Positions 9,401 through 17,227 are shown, counted from the first letter of the stretch. The stretch: 64,000 bases of DNA from Chitinophaga polysaccharea (GCF_007829335.1 NZ_VIWO01000001.1:1426001-1490000), one strand, 5' to 3'. Notes: a model not told the origin generated them from the sequence alone. Numbers and translations are program-made.

Positions 9401-10525
9401 TCCGCCGCCGTCGGTGCCTATCCAGATATCTTTGGTGTCTTCTTCACAAAAGGAAAAAATGAAGTTATCGATGGCCCTGGCATCGGGGTTCCTGTTCAAT
9501 ACATTTAGTTCAAATGGGTTACGCCTCGATTCCAGGATATTGATGCCACCCCGCAAAGTGCCTATCCACTTGCGCCCTTCGCGGTCTTCATAAATGGAAT
9601 AAACGGAGTTGCTGCTTAGCTGCGCAGGGCTACCGCGACTGGTAAACGAATGTGCCGGAACATCCGCGCCAAACATCAGGTAGATACCGTTCCCGTCGGA
9701 AGCACACCAGGTCAGTCCCATTCTGTCGGTATACAACTGTACGATCTTACTATTTTCCGGTAAGGCATTGCCCGAAAATTTTCCGGTAGCGGGAATATAC
9801 CGGAATACGCCGGTATCCGTACCCAGTAACAGGTTGCCGGATTGGTTTACGCTAAGGCAATTAGCCCGCGGGATCTCCCTGGAAATAATATGTAAGGTCT
9901 GCTGACTAGCTTCGTACCTGCACAGGCCAATATTCTGTACAAATACCCAGGCCGATTTCCCCGTAAAATTTATCCCGGTTACTTCGTAGTTGGTAAGCGT
10001 AGTACCTTCACAGAGCAAAGGTATTTGCCGGCCATCATAGAGGTTATTATCAAATACAAGTAAGCCGTTTTTTTCGGTGCCGACTAAGGTAAGCCCGTTT
10101 TCATCCGACTTAATAAGATGTATATTTTCATTGGCTTTGCGTAGCGTGCGGCTATTTACCGGCCGATACATGGGCATGGTAAATTTTTCGCTGGCAGGGT
10201 TAAAAACGCTGACCCCCCGCCTGCCGCCCACCCAAAGCTGGTGATGACTATCGTCGGCCAGGGTATAAATACCATTATCGGCCAGGGAAGTGCTATCCCC
10301 CACTTTGTTCCGGTAAATTTTAAACCTGTATCCATCATATCTGTTCAGCCCATCATAAGTGCCAAACCACATAAACCCTTTGTGGTCCTGATATACAGAG
10401 GTGACAGCATTGTTGGATAACCCATCTTCTATACCGAGATACCTGATTGGATAACCGATGGCAAACGTGGTACTGGCAATCACCATCAGCAATAAAATAA
10501 AGCAACATTTCCTCACATCACACAT
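6455..10525 (-). CDS. Hybrid two-component system sensor/response regulator (HTCS)
   Basis: 1356 residues with the full HTCS order in one chain: signal peptide (1-22), two seven-bladed Reg_prop propeller arrays beginning IEDGLSNNAVTSVYQD (about 30-660), a Y_Y_Y domain (about 670-770), one membrane span near 765-785, a HisKA domain with SHEFRTPL and phosphoacceptor His near 831, an HATPase with GFGIGLYLVKHFIEKHHG, a receiver domain with the phosphorylated Asp in VISDIQMEGMDG near 1137, and a C-terminal AraC-type HTH. Such proteins sense an oligosaccharide in the periplasm and switch on the neighbouring SusC/SusD operon. All domains look intact. It is encoded just upstream of susC in the same direction with a 227-bp gap that holds candidate binding repeats. 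Confidence 0.96.
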   Translation of the reverse strand: MCDVRKCCFILLLMVIASTTFAIGYPIRYLGIEDGLSNNAVTSVYQDHKGFMWFGTYDGLNRYDGYRFKIYRNKVGDSTSLADNGIYTLADDSHHQLWVGGRRGVSVFNPASEKFTMPMYRPVNSRTLRKANENIHLIKSDENGLTLVGTEKNGLLVFDNNLYDGRQIPLLCEGTTLTNYEVTGINFTGKSAWVFVQNIGLCRYEASQQTLHIISREIPRANCLSVNQSGNLLLGTDTGVFRYIPATGKFSGNALPENSKIVQLYTDRMGLTWCASDGNGIYLMFGADVPAHSFTSRGSPAQLSSNSVYSIYEDREGRKWIGTLRGGINILESRRNPFELNVLNRNPDARAIDNFIFSFCEEDTKDIWIGTDGGGLKYWNRETGAITSYSHDVHQPQGISSNFITSIIHDVHHDLWISTWFGGVNRYRTATGKFEHYVCFNPYTHTAENNVWLVYEDRQQQLWASTTNNGTLYRFNPRENRFVLFDSSLVNMQCLAEDREGQLWGGNYSSLIRIDSIHRQHQRFDIGYTVRSIHHDKRGNFWVGTDGGGLLRFNRQTGAYTRYTMTEGLPSNSILRMLEDNSGNIWISTFNGLSKFDPEKKTFRNFSASDGLQSNQFSFNAALVLRSGEFAFGGIKGFNIFYPDSVYAETAIPPVWLTDIKINNTPVTALNNYVSGRTRAEEVREITVPYDKATIAFDFVALEYSLPDKISYAYRLQGWDNNWNYVGATRTANYTHLREGQYTFEIKASNADGFWGPEIRTVSLLVLPPWYRTWWAYLLYITTTLAAIYLYIRYKAREERLKYEIKLAYLEKEKEKELNEKKLSFFTNISHEFRTPLTLIINPLKELLQHKNDRDLGVVYRNARRLLSLVDQLLLFRKADQEGDQLKVAPLDIVNLCHEVYLCFSQQAKIKNIQYIFQAQPPAIEIYGDSEKLEISIFNLLSNAFKFTPDNGTIIFEVSGEDDGVTIVIKDSGCGIEDSVGNRIFEKFRRAQDRKESLQTGFGIGLYLVKHFIEKHHGSISYESKVNEGTAFRLSLKKGSAHFAGSLLLESTGYKSAFLEELSSDTILDAPDTATVAQDADVPTTTITEKKSILLIDDHDEIRQYLQQLFKDKFVVYEADNGIDGFSAVQKYMPDLVISDIQMEGMDGVELCARIKQTDTISHIPVILLTGSSASDTRLKGLEGGADDYITKPFDNDLLMAKVNNIIKNRNLLQQYFFDRITLKNSNIKVPAEYQDFLKRCIEIIEANLEDETFSIKKFTLEIGMSHSSLYKKVKSISGQTINSFIRSIRLRKAAVFLLKENYTITQAAMQVGIGDIKYFREQFVKLFGMNPSDYVKKYRHSFNRDFNVTESQEEA

Positions 10526-10587
10526 AGGCTTATTTTAACGGCCATAAAGCTATTGAAAAAGACAGGAATTTTTTTGATTTTAACCGC

Positions 10588-10595
10588 TAAATTTG
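10588..10595 (+). promoter_or_regulatory. Bacteroidota -7 box (TAAATTTG)
   Basis: TAAATTTG fits the TAnnTTTG box of the Bacteroidota primary sigma factor. It ends one base before the ATG at 10597 and 16 bases before the ATG at 10612, so the second ATG is the more likely start of the DinB remnant. Confidence 0.5.
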
Positions 10596-10611
10596 AATGA
10601 AACCAACTACC

Positions 10612-10818
10612 ATGCCCGTACAGCAAGCTGCACAACGCTTAATATGTCTATGCGATAGCATACCTGGAAGAATACAGGCAATAAAAGATGCTGATTTTAC
10701 ACACCGCCCGGCACCAGGTAAGTGGTCCAGGCAGGAGATCCTGGGACATTTGCTGGATTCTGCGACCAACAATCATCAACGCTTTGTAAGAGGCAGGGTG
10801 GAAAATGTCACCTACTAA
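10612..10818 (+). pseudogene. N-terminal remnant of a DinB-family protein
   Basis: 68 residues from the ATG at 10612 (73 from the ATG at 10597). The segment PAPGKWSRQEILGHLLDSAT followed by NNHQRFVRGR matches the first helices of DinB/YfiT-like four-helix proteins, including the metal-ligand His in LGHLLDS. These proteins are normally 150-180 residues; here the frame ends just after the second helix, where it runs into the 3' end of the convergent membrane-protein gene (4-bp overlap). The remaining two helices and later metal ligands are absent, so the product should not fold normally. A deletion at this junction is the simplest cause. An intact family member is at 18623-19144. Confidence 0.7.
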
Positions 10819-11354
10819 CTTAGTTCAGCGATAGTAGCGTTCATACGTTTTATCCGCGCGGCCCATACTTTCCATAGCAGGAAACCCTGCAGGGCAACAA
10901 TACCGGTAATGGCTGCCAATGCAGCATAGCGGGCATTGTTCCATTGGATACCCATGCCCAGGAAGAAAGAAAATATACCTGCCATCGCCAGTATTTTGGA
11001 AGAGATGGAGATCACTGCGTACTGCTTTATTTGCAACGATTTCGTCCGCAGGTTATCCAATAAATTTTCCCCTAATACAGGACGTTTAGATAGCGTATAG
11101 CCAAAGGCGTTATGTGCCAGGAGTAATAGCATTGCCGCTACCAGCAACAGGTTCAGGGAAAGTGGCTTTTTGTGGCCGTCAAAGAAATCGTAGTATACCA
11201 GTAGGAAGGCGCTGTAACCCACTATTTCTATGGTGAGTTGCTTGCGGATACTCCTGATCACCGGGGATGTTTTCTTTTCAGCTAGCGCCTGTATTTCCAG
11301 GATGTTTCTGTTGGGGGTGGGTGTATTATCCCAGTAAGATTTAAGGTGATCCAT
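10815..11354 (-). CDS. Four-helix membrane protein paired with an ECF sigma factor
   Basis: 179 residues. After a soluble N-terminus of about 45 residues there are four hydrophobic segments: near 47-60, 66-85, 110-133 and 140-160. I do not recognise a named family. It starts 4 bp after the sigma-factor gene stop, so the two are translated together. In Bacteroidota, ECF genes are often followed by a small membrane protein that may hold the sigma factor at the membrane; that role is inferred from position only, since no zinc anti-sigma or FecR motif is visible. Confidence 0.75.
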   Translation of the reverse strand: MDHLKSYWDNTPTPNRNILEIQALAEKKTSPVIRSIRKQLTIEIVGYSAFLLVYYDFFDGHKKPLSLNLLLVAAMLLLLAHNAFGYTLSKRPVLGENLLDNLRTKSLQIKQYAVISISSKILAMAGIFSFFLGMGIQWNNARYAALAAITGIVALQGFLLWKVWAARIKRMNATIAELS

Positions 11355-11358
11355 ATGC

Positions 11359-11829
11359 TTATAAGTTTAAGAGGCTTTTGATTTTGTTTTTAATCCGGTT
11401 CAGCTTTACACCTACATAATTCTCTTCTATCCCGATAATACCGGCGATCTCCTGGTAGCTCATGTCTTCCAGGTACAAGGTAATAATGGCCTTTTCTGCG
11501 TCGCTGAGTTGTTTGAGCGCCGTAAAGAACAATTCCTGTTGTTCGTTATCTCCGTGATCAGGCTGGGCTATTTCAGGAAAGGTATCAGTATAAGTAACCG
11601 GCAGATGTTTCTTACGGAAGCTGGCCAACGCCGTATTCAGGGCAATGCGGTATATCCAGGTGCTGATTTTGGCATTGCCCTTAAACGAGGGAAACGATTT
11701 CCATAGCTGGTAAATCATCTCCTGGAAAAGGTCTTCCCGGTCTTCCGGTGTATCCCGGTACAGGCGGCAAAGCTTATACAGCATTCCCTGGTGTTGTGTA
11801 ATGATAGCAAGAAAGGCCTGTTTATCCAT
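11359..11829 (-). CDS. ECF-type RNA polymerase sigma-70 factor
   Basis: 156 residues. Region 2 carries LYRDTPEDREDLFQEMIYQL and the -10-recognition segment KGNAKISTWIYRIALNTAL; region 4 has the helix-turn-helix DMSYQEIAGIIGIEENYVGVKLNR. Length and organisation are normal for an ECF factor. It would direct RNA polymerase to a small stress or envelope regulon. The next gene, 4 bp downstream, encodes a four-helix membrane protein that may regulate it. No SusC with an STN domain lies nearby, so this is not a glycan-type ECF unit. Confidence 0.9.
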   Translation of the reverse strand: MDKQAFLAIITQHQGMLYKLCRLYRDTPEDREDLFQEMIYQLWKSFPSFKGNAKISTWIYRIALNTALASFRKKHLPVTYTDTFPEIAQPDHGDNEQQELFFTALKQLSDAEKAIITLYLEDMSYQEIAGIIGIEENYVGVKLNRIKNKIKSLLNL

Positions 11830-11879
11830 GAAACTGATTTTATGGAATTAGTTGCAGCCCGGGTTAAAAACTTACAGTC

Positions 11880-12407
11880 TCACCAAATTACTTTATTCAC
11901 CGTAGCCCAGTTGCGGGTGGTACAGGGTACGCCCAACTTTTTCTCGAGCCGGGCTACCACATCGAGAGGCTTTGTTTCCAGGTCTTTCCGGATCAGAGTA
12001 TATACTTCCGTGTCATGCATATGAAGTGTTTCGGCGGCCGATTGCAGCGAAGCGATAACTTCTGATGCATGGGGGCCTGCCGGCGCCGACAGGAAAGTTA
12101 TATACACCTGTACTTTTTTATCGGGCACTATACCGGGGAAAGGGGTGTGGGCCACTACTGCCTCCAGCTCGGTTACCGACCGTATAATGACTGGCACTTC
12201 AAAACCGTAGGTACGAAGAAGCAGTTGCTCCATTTTTTTGGATAAGGTAGCTGCCTGGCTGCTGGCGGTAAACATAATATTGCCGCTTTGAATATAGGTG
12301 CTTACATTTTTATAGCCGGCTGTGGTGAGCAGCTGGCGCAGATCTTCCATTTTAATGATACGCTTGCCTACGTTAACGGCCCTTAAAAATGCGACATACC
12401 TGGTCAT
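11880..12407 (-). CDS. DUF1697 family protein
   Basis: 175 residues from the ATG at 12407; this start is preferred because the conserved family N-terminus YVAFLRAVNVG follows at once, while an upstream ATG would add 14 unconserved residues. Other family marks are the TYIQSGNIMF segment and a central KVQVYITFLS strand. DUF1697 proteins are small cytosolic alpha/beta proteins of unknown biochemical function found across bacteria. It is divergent from the SMI1/KNR4 gene with 36 bp between starts, so the two share a short promoter region. Confidence 0.85.
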   Translation of the reverse strand: MTRYVAFLRAVNVGKRIIKMEDLRQLLTTAGYKNVSTYIQSGNIMFTASSQAATLSKKMEQLLLRTYGFEVPVIIRSVTELEAVVAHTPFPGIVPDKKVQVYITFLSAPAGPHASEVIASLQSAAETLHMHDTEVYTLIRKDLETKPLDVVARLEKKLGVPCTTRNWATVNKVIW

Positions 12408-12443
12408 ATGGTTTTCAACTTTACTTTGTAAGTTTGTTGCATC

Positions 12444-13118
12444 ATGCACTATCTACAAATTATTCGTAAGTTATATAACTTACCGGAAGCCGACAACCAC
12501 GGTTATCCTGAATCCGTGCTGGCAGCCCTGGAAGAACGTTTACAGATCCGTATCCCGGCTACTCTCCGGGAATATTATCTCTCCCTGGGTGCCAACAGGC
12601 AAATCAATGATAGCTTTAACCGCCTGACTGCCTTCAACGAAATGGGTTTTTCGGAAGATGACCACCTGGTATTTTATGAAGAAAACCAGGGCGTGGTGTT
12701 ATGGGGATTGTCTAAAACGGAATTGGCGGCTGGCAACCCACCGGTATATGGCACGTACGACAGCGCGCGGAAGGACTGGTTTGTGGATTCGGATACGACA
12801 GAAAATTTCCTGTTGTCGATGGCCTGGTGGAATGGCGCTTTAGGGGGACTTACCCACACCGCTTTTACCGACCTGGAAGAAGACCTTACCGCAAAGCACA
12901 TAGCGGCGGTAACCGGCAACTGGCAGGAGCAAACAGGGATTTCCCACCAACTGTTGCGCTTCTTCACCAATGACTATGAAGATATTATCGTATTCACCAC
13001 CGAACAGGATGGTACGGTAAACGGAATCTACGCTGGTACCAACAATGAACAGCGGTATCATCATATACTGCACACCCTTCACCTGGAATGGTGCTATCGA
13101 ACCGACCGGGATGGGTAA
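12444..13118 (+). CDS. SMI1/KNR4 (SUKH) family protein
   Basis: 224 residues. The N-terminal half shows the SUKH fold signature: PESVLAALEERLQIRIPATLREYYLSLGA, then a hydrophobic core ending WFVDSDTTENFLLSMAWWNG. SUKH domains serve as immunity proteins against contact-dependent toxins or as protein-binding regulators. No toxin gene or polymorphic-toxin cassette lies beside it, so an orphan immunity or general role is possible. A TACTTTG box (12422-12428) lies 16 bp before the start. The 3' end overlaps the convergent DUF4184 gene by 25 bp. Confidence 0.75.
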   Translation: MHYLQIIRKLYNLPEADNHGYPESVLAALEERLQIRIPATLREYYLSLGANRQINDSFNRLTAFNEMGFSEDDHLVFYEENQGVVLWGLSKTELAAGNPPVYGTYDSARKDWFVDSDTTENFLLSMAWWNGALGGLTHTAFTDLEEDLTAKHIAAVTGNWQEQTGISHQLLRFFTNDYEDIIVFTTEQDGTVNGIYAGTNNEQRYHHILHTLHLEWCYRTDRDG

Positions 13119-13849
13119 ATAATACGGTTATACAGCCATACAGCGCTCACCAGTCCATAGAAAACGCCGCCTAATAAGGTGGCCAGGTAATCGAGCCGGT
13201 AACAGTAAATATAGTGCAGGTGTTCATTGGTCACCAGTACAATGGTGCTCAACAGGCCTACTGTTAACCAGAAGCCGGTAATTTGCGGCCAACTGGCGGT
13301 ATCAGTATACGGTTCCGGTGATATTTTCAGGAAAACGAGCAGCAATATCAGCAAGCCTGCAATAGAAGTAAGATATTGCATCCCATACCAGGTTTGGATA
13401 GTATGTCCGAACACAGTGATATTTTGCTGAAGAAAAGGCCACCACCGCACAAAGAATCCATGTTCATGGGTAAAAGCGTCGAGGAAAAAATGAGTCAGTA
13501 CCCCCAGTATGATAGAATAGATCACCACAAAATAATGTTGCCGGAAATAACGGTGCCAGTTGAAACCCTGAAAGGGCGATAGTCTGCTGCTGATCCATTG
13601 CGGGAGGTACGGCAGTAATACCGGTTTCACCCTGTGATGATACAGGTACGACAGCAACAGTGCTAACGGTATATCGTATACGAAAATTCCCCACCATAAA
13701 TGTCCCAGGTTAAAATAGGGATTGAGAAAAATAAAATATAGAAAATCCGGTACCATACTGCCAACAATTAAACCGGTAGCAGACAAGTATTTGCGGGGGG
13801 CATAGGTAAGGGGAGCTACTATCGCCGCATGTGATATCGTAAAAGGCAT
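13094..13849 (-). CDS. DUF4184 family membrane protein
   Basis: 251 residues with six to seven hydrophobic segments. The opening PFTISHAAIVAPL and the GSMVPDFLYFI segment, plus the THFFLDAFTHEHG His/Asp-rich stretch, are typical of DUF4184 proteins, which recall membrane-bound metal-dependent hydrolases (YdjM-like) with conserved His and Asp residues facing the membrane. The substrate is unknown. It converges on the SMI1/KNR4 gene with a 25-bp overlap. Confidence 0.8.
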   Translation of the reverse strand: MPFTISHAAIVAPLTYAPRKYLSATGLIVGSMVPDFLYFIFLNPYFNLGHLWWGIFVYDIPLALLLSYLYHHRVKPVLLPYLPQWISSRLSPFQGFNWHRYFRQHYFVVIYSIILGVLTHFFLDAFTHEHGFFVRWWPFLQQNITVFGHTIQTWYGMQYLTSIAGLLILLLVFLKISPEPYTDTASWPQITGFWLTVGLLSTIVLVTNEHLHYIYCYRLDYLATLLGGVFYGLVSAVWLYNRIIYPSRSVR

Positions 13850-14018
13850 CTTTAATGGTAATTGGATATAAATTTAATTAAACTATAATAAATAATCGCC
13901 GCATGATAAAGAAATGTTAATGTTACAATTGTCCATCATTTCCTGTAAAATGTCCAACGTTTTCCATGTGATAACACGTATTTTTATTTAGTCTTTGAAA
14001 ACATAAAAACAATGTGCT

Positions 14019-14546
14019 ATGACAAAATGGAAAATTGATGAATCACACAGCGAAATAGGATTCAAAGTTAAACACCTCATGATTACGAACGTGAGTGGAT
14101 ATTTTACCCGTTTTACCGGAAACATGCTGACCAACAGTGATGACTTTCACGATGCTACTATTTCCTTCGAAGCGGCGGCGGATAGTATTGATACACAAAA
14201 CAGGCAAAGGGATGAACACCTGAAGAACGGCGATTTCTTTGATGCGGCCAATCATCCCAAGATCAGCTTCGTTTCCAAAAAAGTAAAAAAGGTAGACGAC
14301 GAGCAATATAAATTGTTGGGTGAGCTCACCATTAAAGGGGAAACCCATCCCATTGAACTGGACGTAGTACATGCCGGAACTACCGTAGATCCTTACGGTC
14401 AAACCAAGGCTGGCTTTGCGCTTAAAGGCCGTCTTCACCGGGCAGATTATGGTCTTCGCTGGAATGCTACCACTGAAGCCGGCGGTATCGTACTCAGCGA
14501 TGAAGTGAAGTTGAATATGGAAGTGCAGCTGATTAAAGAAGCATAA
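14019..14546 (+). CDS. YceI-family lipocalin-like protein, cytosolic form
   Basis: 175 residues starting directly with the mature fold (TKWKIDESHSEIGFKVKHLMITNVSG), so no signal peptide. Later family motifs are the FDAANHPKISFVSKKV strand and the C-terminal DEVKLNMEVQLIK. YceI proteins form an extended lipocalin-like barrel that binds a polyisoprenoid or amphipathic lipid; the family is widely linked to stress responses. A second, exported YceI protein is encoded at 16106-16693. A hairpin terminator follows at 14565-14635. Confidence 0.9.
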   Translation: MTKWKIDESHSEIGFKVKHLMITNVSGYFTRFTGNMLTNSDDFHDATISFEAAADSIDTQNRQRDEHLKNGDFFDAANHPKISFVSKKVKKVDDEQYKLLGELTIKGETHPIELDVVHAGTTVDPYGQTKAGFALKGRLHRADYGLRWNATTEAGGIVLSDEVKLNMEVQLIKEA

Positions 14547-14564
14547 TATAAGAAAGCATACAAT

Positions 14565-14635
14565 AAAAGCTATTGTAGCGGGTGATCCTGACGGATATTT
14601 AAAAAACGCGTTGGTCATTCGTTACAATAGCTTTT
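14565..14635 (+). terminator. Long-arm hairpin after the YceI gene
   Basis: AAAAGCTATTGTAGCG (14565-14580) pairs with CGTTACAATAGCTTTT (14620-14635) with one wobble; weaker pairing extends outward through GCATACA/TGTATGG. The loop is 39 bases, unusually long for an intrinsic terminator, but the 3' arm ends in a T run and the element lies between two genes. Confidence 0.6.
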
Positions 14636-14673
14636 TGCTGTATGGTTTCCGCTTTTAGCTCTTTTCTTTATCC

Positions 14674-14681
14674 TATCTTTG
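14674..14681 (+). promoter_or_regulatory. -7 box immediately before the helicase gene
   Basis: TATCTTTG matches TAnnTTTG exactly. It ends 5 bp before the ATG at 14687, so a transcript starting about seven bases from the box centre would have almost no leader. Confidence 0.5.
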
Positions 14682-14686
14682 TGCCC

Positions 14687-15970
14687 ATGAAATTTGAACA
14701 ATACAATATTTCTGCTGAAATAAAGGACAGTCTGAAGGAAATGGGCTTTAAAAAGCCTACAGATATACAGTTTAAGGCCATTCCCTCCATTCTGAACGGG
14801 GATGACGTGATGGCGATTGCCCAAACCGGCACCGGTAAAACGGCGGCTTTTGCCATTCCTATCCTGCATCGGCTCCAACAGCAGGACCGCCGTCACCGCA
14901 AGGCCCCTTACGAGGTCAAGTGCCTGGTAATGGTACCTACCCGTGAGCTGGCTATCCAGATTGCAGAGGTGTTCCAGGGTATTGCGCAATATACCGATCT
15001 CCGTATCCTGGCGCTGGTAGGAGGTGTAGACCAGGGCCCACAGATAAAAATGCTGGAGAAAGGCGTAGATGTACTCATTGCTACCCCCGGCCGTATGTTC
15101 GATCAGATTAACCAGGGGCATATAGACCTGAGCCACACCCAAACACTGGTACTGGATGAAGCCGACCACATGCTCGACCTGGGCTTTATCCGGGATATCC
15201 GCGATGTGATTAAACATATTCCCCGCGAACACCAAACCCTTTTCTTTTCGGCTACCCTCAACAAGGATATCAAAGACCTGGCTTATTCGGTAGTGAATAA
15301 TCCTATCCGCATACAGATATCTCCCAAAGACCCGGTATCCAAAAATGTAAGTCATGCTGTGGCCTACGTGGAAATGGATGATAAACGCTTCTTCCTGGAA
15401 AGACTGATCAAAGAATTCCCGGAAAGCAAGATCCTTGTATTTGTACGCACCAAAGTGCGGGCAGAACGCGTAATGGCAGCTATGACCCGCATTGGCATCA
15501 AATCCATCACCATGCATGGTGGCAAGGAACAGGACGATCGCCTCGACGTAATGGCAGCCTTCAAATCGGGCGATGTCAAGGTATTGATTACCACAGACGT
15601 AAATGCAAGAGGCATCGATATTCCCAACGTAGACTATGTGGTGAATTACGATCTGCCCGATGTGGCGGAAAACTATGTGCACCGTGTAGGCCGTACCGGG
15701 CGTGGTGTTCAGAAAGGACAGGCAGTGTCTTTCTGCAGCACAGAAGAAAAACCTATGCTGGAAACTATCCAGAAATTTTTAGGAAAGAATATTACGGAGA
15801 TGACCATCAACAAAGATGATTACCGTGAAACGATCAGCTTCTCCGAAGATATCCCCAACGATAACTGGCAACTGCTGCTCGATCAGCATAACAAGGAAAT
15901 GGACGAATTACAGAAGAAAGTGAAGAAACGTGCCGCGGCTACAGCGAAGAAGAAGGCGAAGAAGAAATAG
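14687..15970 (+). CDS. DEAD-box ATP-dependent RNA helicase
   Basis: 427 residues from the ATG at 14687, preferred over an upstream ATG at 14642 because the Q-motif region (FEQYNISAEIKDSLKEMGF, then PTDIQ) follows at once and a promoter box lies between the two. Helicase motifs in order: AQTGTGKT (45-52), PTRELAIQ, TPGR, DEAD, FFSATL, FVRTK, and the C-terminal HRVGRTGRG. The tail is a Lys-rich KKVKKRAAATAKKKAKKK stretch likely to bind RNA. The closest kin are RhlE/DbpA-type helicases for ribosome assembly or mRNA turnover, often cold-induced. A terminator follows at 15992. Confidence 0.93.
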   Translation: MKFEQYNISAEIKDSLKEMGFKKPTDIQFKAIPSILNGDDVMAIAQTGTGKTAAFAIPILHRLQQQDRRHRKAPYEVKCLVMVPTRELAIQIAEVFQGIAQYTDLRILALVGGVDQGPQIKMLEKGVDVLIATPGRMFDQINQGHIDLSHTQTLVLDEADHMLDLGFIRDIRDVIKHIPREHQTLFFSATLNKDIKDLAYSVVNNPIRIQISPKDPVSKNVSHAVAYVEMDDKRFFLERLIKEFPESKILVFVRTKVRAERVMAAMTRIGIKSITMHGGKEQDDRLDVMAAFKSGDVKVLITTDVNARGIDIPNVDYVVNYDLPDVAENYVHRVGRTGRGVQKGQAVSFCSTEEKPMLETIQKFLGKNITEMTINKDDYRETISFSEDIPNDNWQLLLDQHNKEMDELQKKVKKRAAATAKKKAKKK

Positions 15971-15991
15971 TTTATCTGAGAAATAGAAGAG

Positions 15992-16020
15992 AAGAGGGTG
16001 CTGTGTGTATCCTCTTTTTT
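15992..16020 (+). terminator. Intrinsic terminator of the helicase gene
   Basis: AAGAGG at 15992-15997 pairs with CCTCTT at 16011-16016 and wobble pairs can extend the stem into the loop; six T residues follow from the base of the stem. It lies 21 bp after the stop. Confidence 0.65.
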
Positions 16021-16057
16021 CTTAAATATAGTATCTTAATACTTGCTCAAAGCAACA

Positions 16058-16078
16058 ATGCCGGCATTGCGCCGGCAT
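16058..16078 (-). terminator. Short GC hairpin after the exported YceI gene
   Basis: ATGCCGGC, a five-base loop, then GCCGGCAT. On the minus strand it lies 28 bp after the YceI stop; the T run beyond it is weak, so termination may be partial. Confidence 0.45.
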
Positions 16079-16105
16079 CATTCCCCAATATATTTACAAT
16101 CTCTT

Positions 16106-16693
16106 TTATTGCTTTACCGCTTCAACATTCACAGTGATGTCAACAGTAGGTGCTACTGCATACACGCCGGAAGGTAGTTTATCCGCATACTTTACACCAA
16201 AGTCCAAACGGTTGATGGTAGTTTTAGCAGTGAAACCAGCTCTTCTTAAGCCCCATGGATCTTTGATTACACCATTATAAGTAACGTCGAAGGTTACACG
16301 TTTAGTAGTATTACGAATGGTCAGATCAGCCAGTAGTAAGTATTTGTTGCCTGTTACTTTTTTCAGGGATACACTTTTTAAAGTAATGGCGGGATATTCG
16401 GCTACGTTAAAGAAGTCGTCTGTTTTCAGGTGGCCATCGCGTTGATCTACACCAGTGGAGATGCTGCTGGCATCTACGGTAAAATCTACTTTTGCGTTTT
16501 GGAAGTTGGTGCTGTCGGTAGTTTCAATGGTACCGTTGAATTTGTTGAAATGACCTTGCACATAGCTCAGTCCTAAGTGTTTTACACCAAAGATGATGCT
16601 GGTGTGTGCCGGGTCGGCGTTCCATTTTACCTGTGCAAAAGAGGCGATGCTGGCTAATACCAGGAGAGTCGTGAAAAAGAAACCTTTCTTCAT
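16106..16693 (-). CDS. YceI-family protein, exported form
   Basis: 195 residues. A clear signal peptide (MKKGFFFTTLLVLASIASFAQ) is followed by the YceI fold: VKWNADPAHTSIIFGVKHLGLS, FFNVAEYPAITLKS, and a C-terminal VAPTVDITVNVEAV strand. It is expected to bind an isoprenoid-like lipid in the periplasm. It is the last gene of a MarR-DoxX-YceI unit on the minus strand, 35 bp after DoxX. That grouping with a redox-linked DoxX protein and a MarR repressor suggests response to an oxidant, phenolic or quinone-like compound. Confidence 0.9.
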   Translation of the reverse strand: MKKGFFFTTLLVLASIASFAQVKWNADPAHTSIIFGVKHLGLSYVQGHFNKFNGTIETTDSTNFQNAKVDFTVDASSISTGVDQRDGHLKTDDFFNVAEYPAITLKSVSLKKVTGNKYLLLADLTIRNTTKRVTFDVTYNGVIKDPWGLRRAGFTAKTTINRLDFGVKYADKLPSGVYAVAPTVDITVNVEAVKQ

Positions 16694-16728
16694 GATTTGT
16701 TTGTTTTAAAGAATATTATAATGATGTT

Positions 16729-17163
16729 TTATTTTGAAAGTTGACGGTCTGCTGACCAGCGTCCGGCGCCTTTAATGATTAAGGCCAGGTTGATACCAAT
16801 TACCAGTAAGTGATATTCAAATCCTTCACCTGCTTGTGTACCGGTCCAGTTCATAAAGAATCCGTTGGCATGGTGTACGGAGATGGCAACCAGCATAATA
16901 ACGGTTAGCATAGCTGCCCAAAGGCGGGTGGTGAAACCCAGTAATATCAATAAGGCACCGATGCTTTCTGTGAAGATCACCAGGAAAGCCAGGATCGACG
17001 GTGTACCGGAAGAGGTGAAATAGTTCATGGTAGCTTTAAATCCATAACCTCCAAACATCCCCAGCAACTTCTGAGCGCCGTGCGGTAATATTACCAGTGC
17101 TACGGTAATGCGTATGATGAATGATACAATGTTGTCGTCTGTTTGCAATAATCGTTTGAACAT
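16729..17163 (-). CDS. DoxX-family inner-membrane protein
   Basis: 144 residues with four membrane segments. Typical DoxX features are LVILPHGAQKLLGMFGGYG near the N-terminus, the IFTESIGALLILLGFTTRLWA segment, and a VGIN-like last helix (VIGINLALIIKGAG). DoxX proteins are related to the small thiosulfate:quinone oxidoreductase subunit, but most family members have no proven reaction. Between marR and doxX, 64 bp apart, lies a palindrome matching the one at the marR promoter, so doxX and yceI are probably repressed by the same MarR protein. Confidence 0.9.
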   Translation of the reverse strand: MFKRLLQTDDNIVSFIIRITVALVILPHGAQKLLGMFGGYGFKATMNYFTSSGTPSILAFLVIFTESIGALLILLGFTTRLWAAMLTVIMLVAISVHHANGFFMNWTGTQAGEGFEYHLLVIGINLALIIKGAGRWSADRQLSK

Positions 17164-17197
17164 AAATGTAGGTTTTAAATTATCGTTGATACTTTTA

Positions 17198-17209
17198 TTG
17201 TATATACAA
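17198..17209. promoter_or_regulatory. MarR-type operator copy upstream of doxX
   Basis: TTGTATATACAA is a perfect 12-bp palindrome, 35 bp before the doxX start. It differs by one base from the palindrome at the marR promoter, and both sites share an adjoining ACAACTGTT (17206-17214 and 17691-17699). Confidence 0.65.
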
Positions 17210-17227
17210 CTGTTAGCGCAAAAAAAA

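Noticed and set aside
14615..15682. 355-residue open frame on the minus strand
   Set aside because: It lies wholly opposite the DEAD-box helicase gene, whose motifs are intact; its translation has no recognisable domain and its codon pattern mirrors the helicase.
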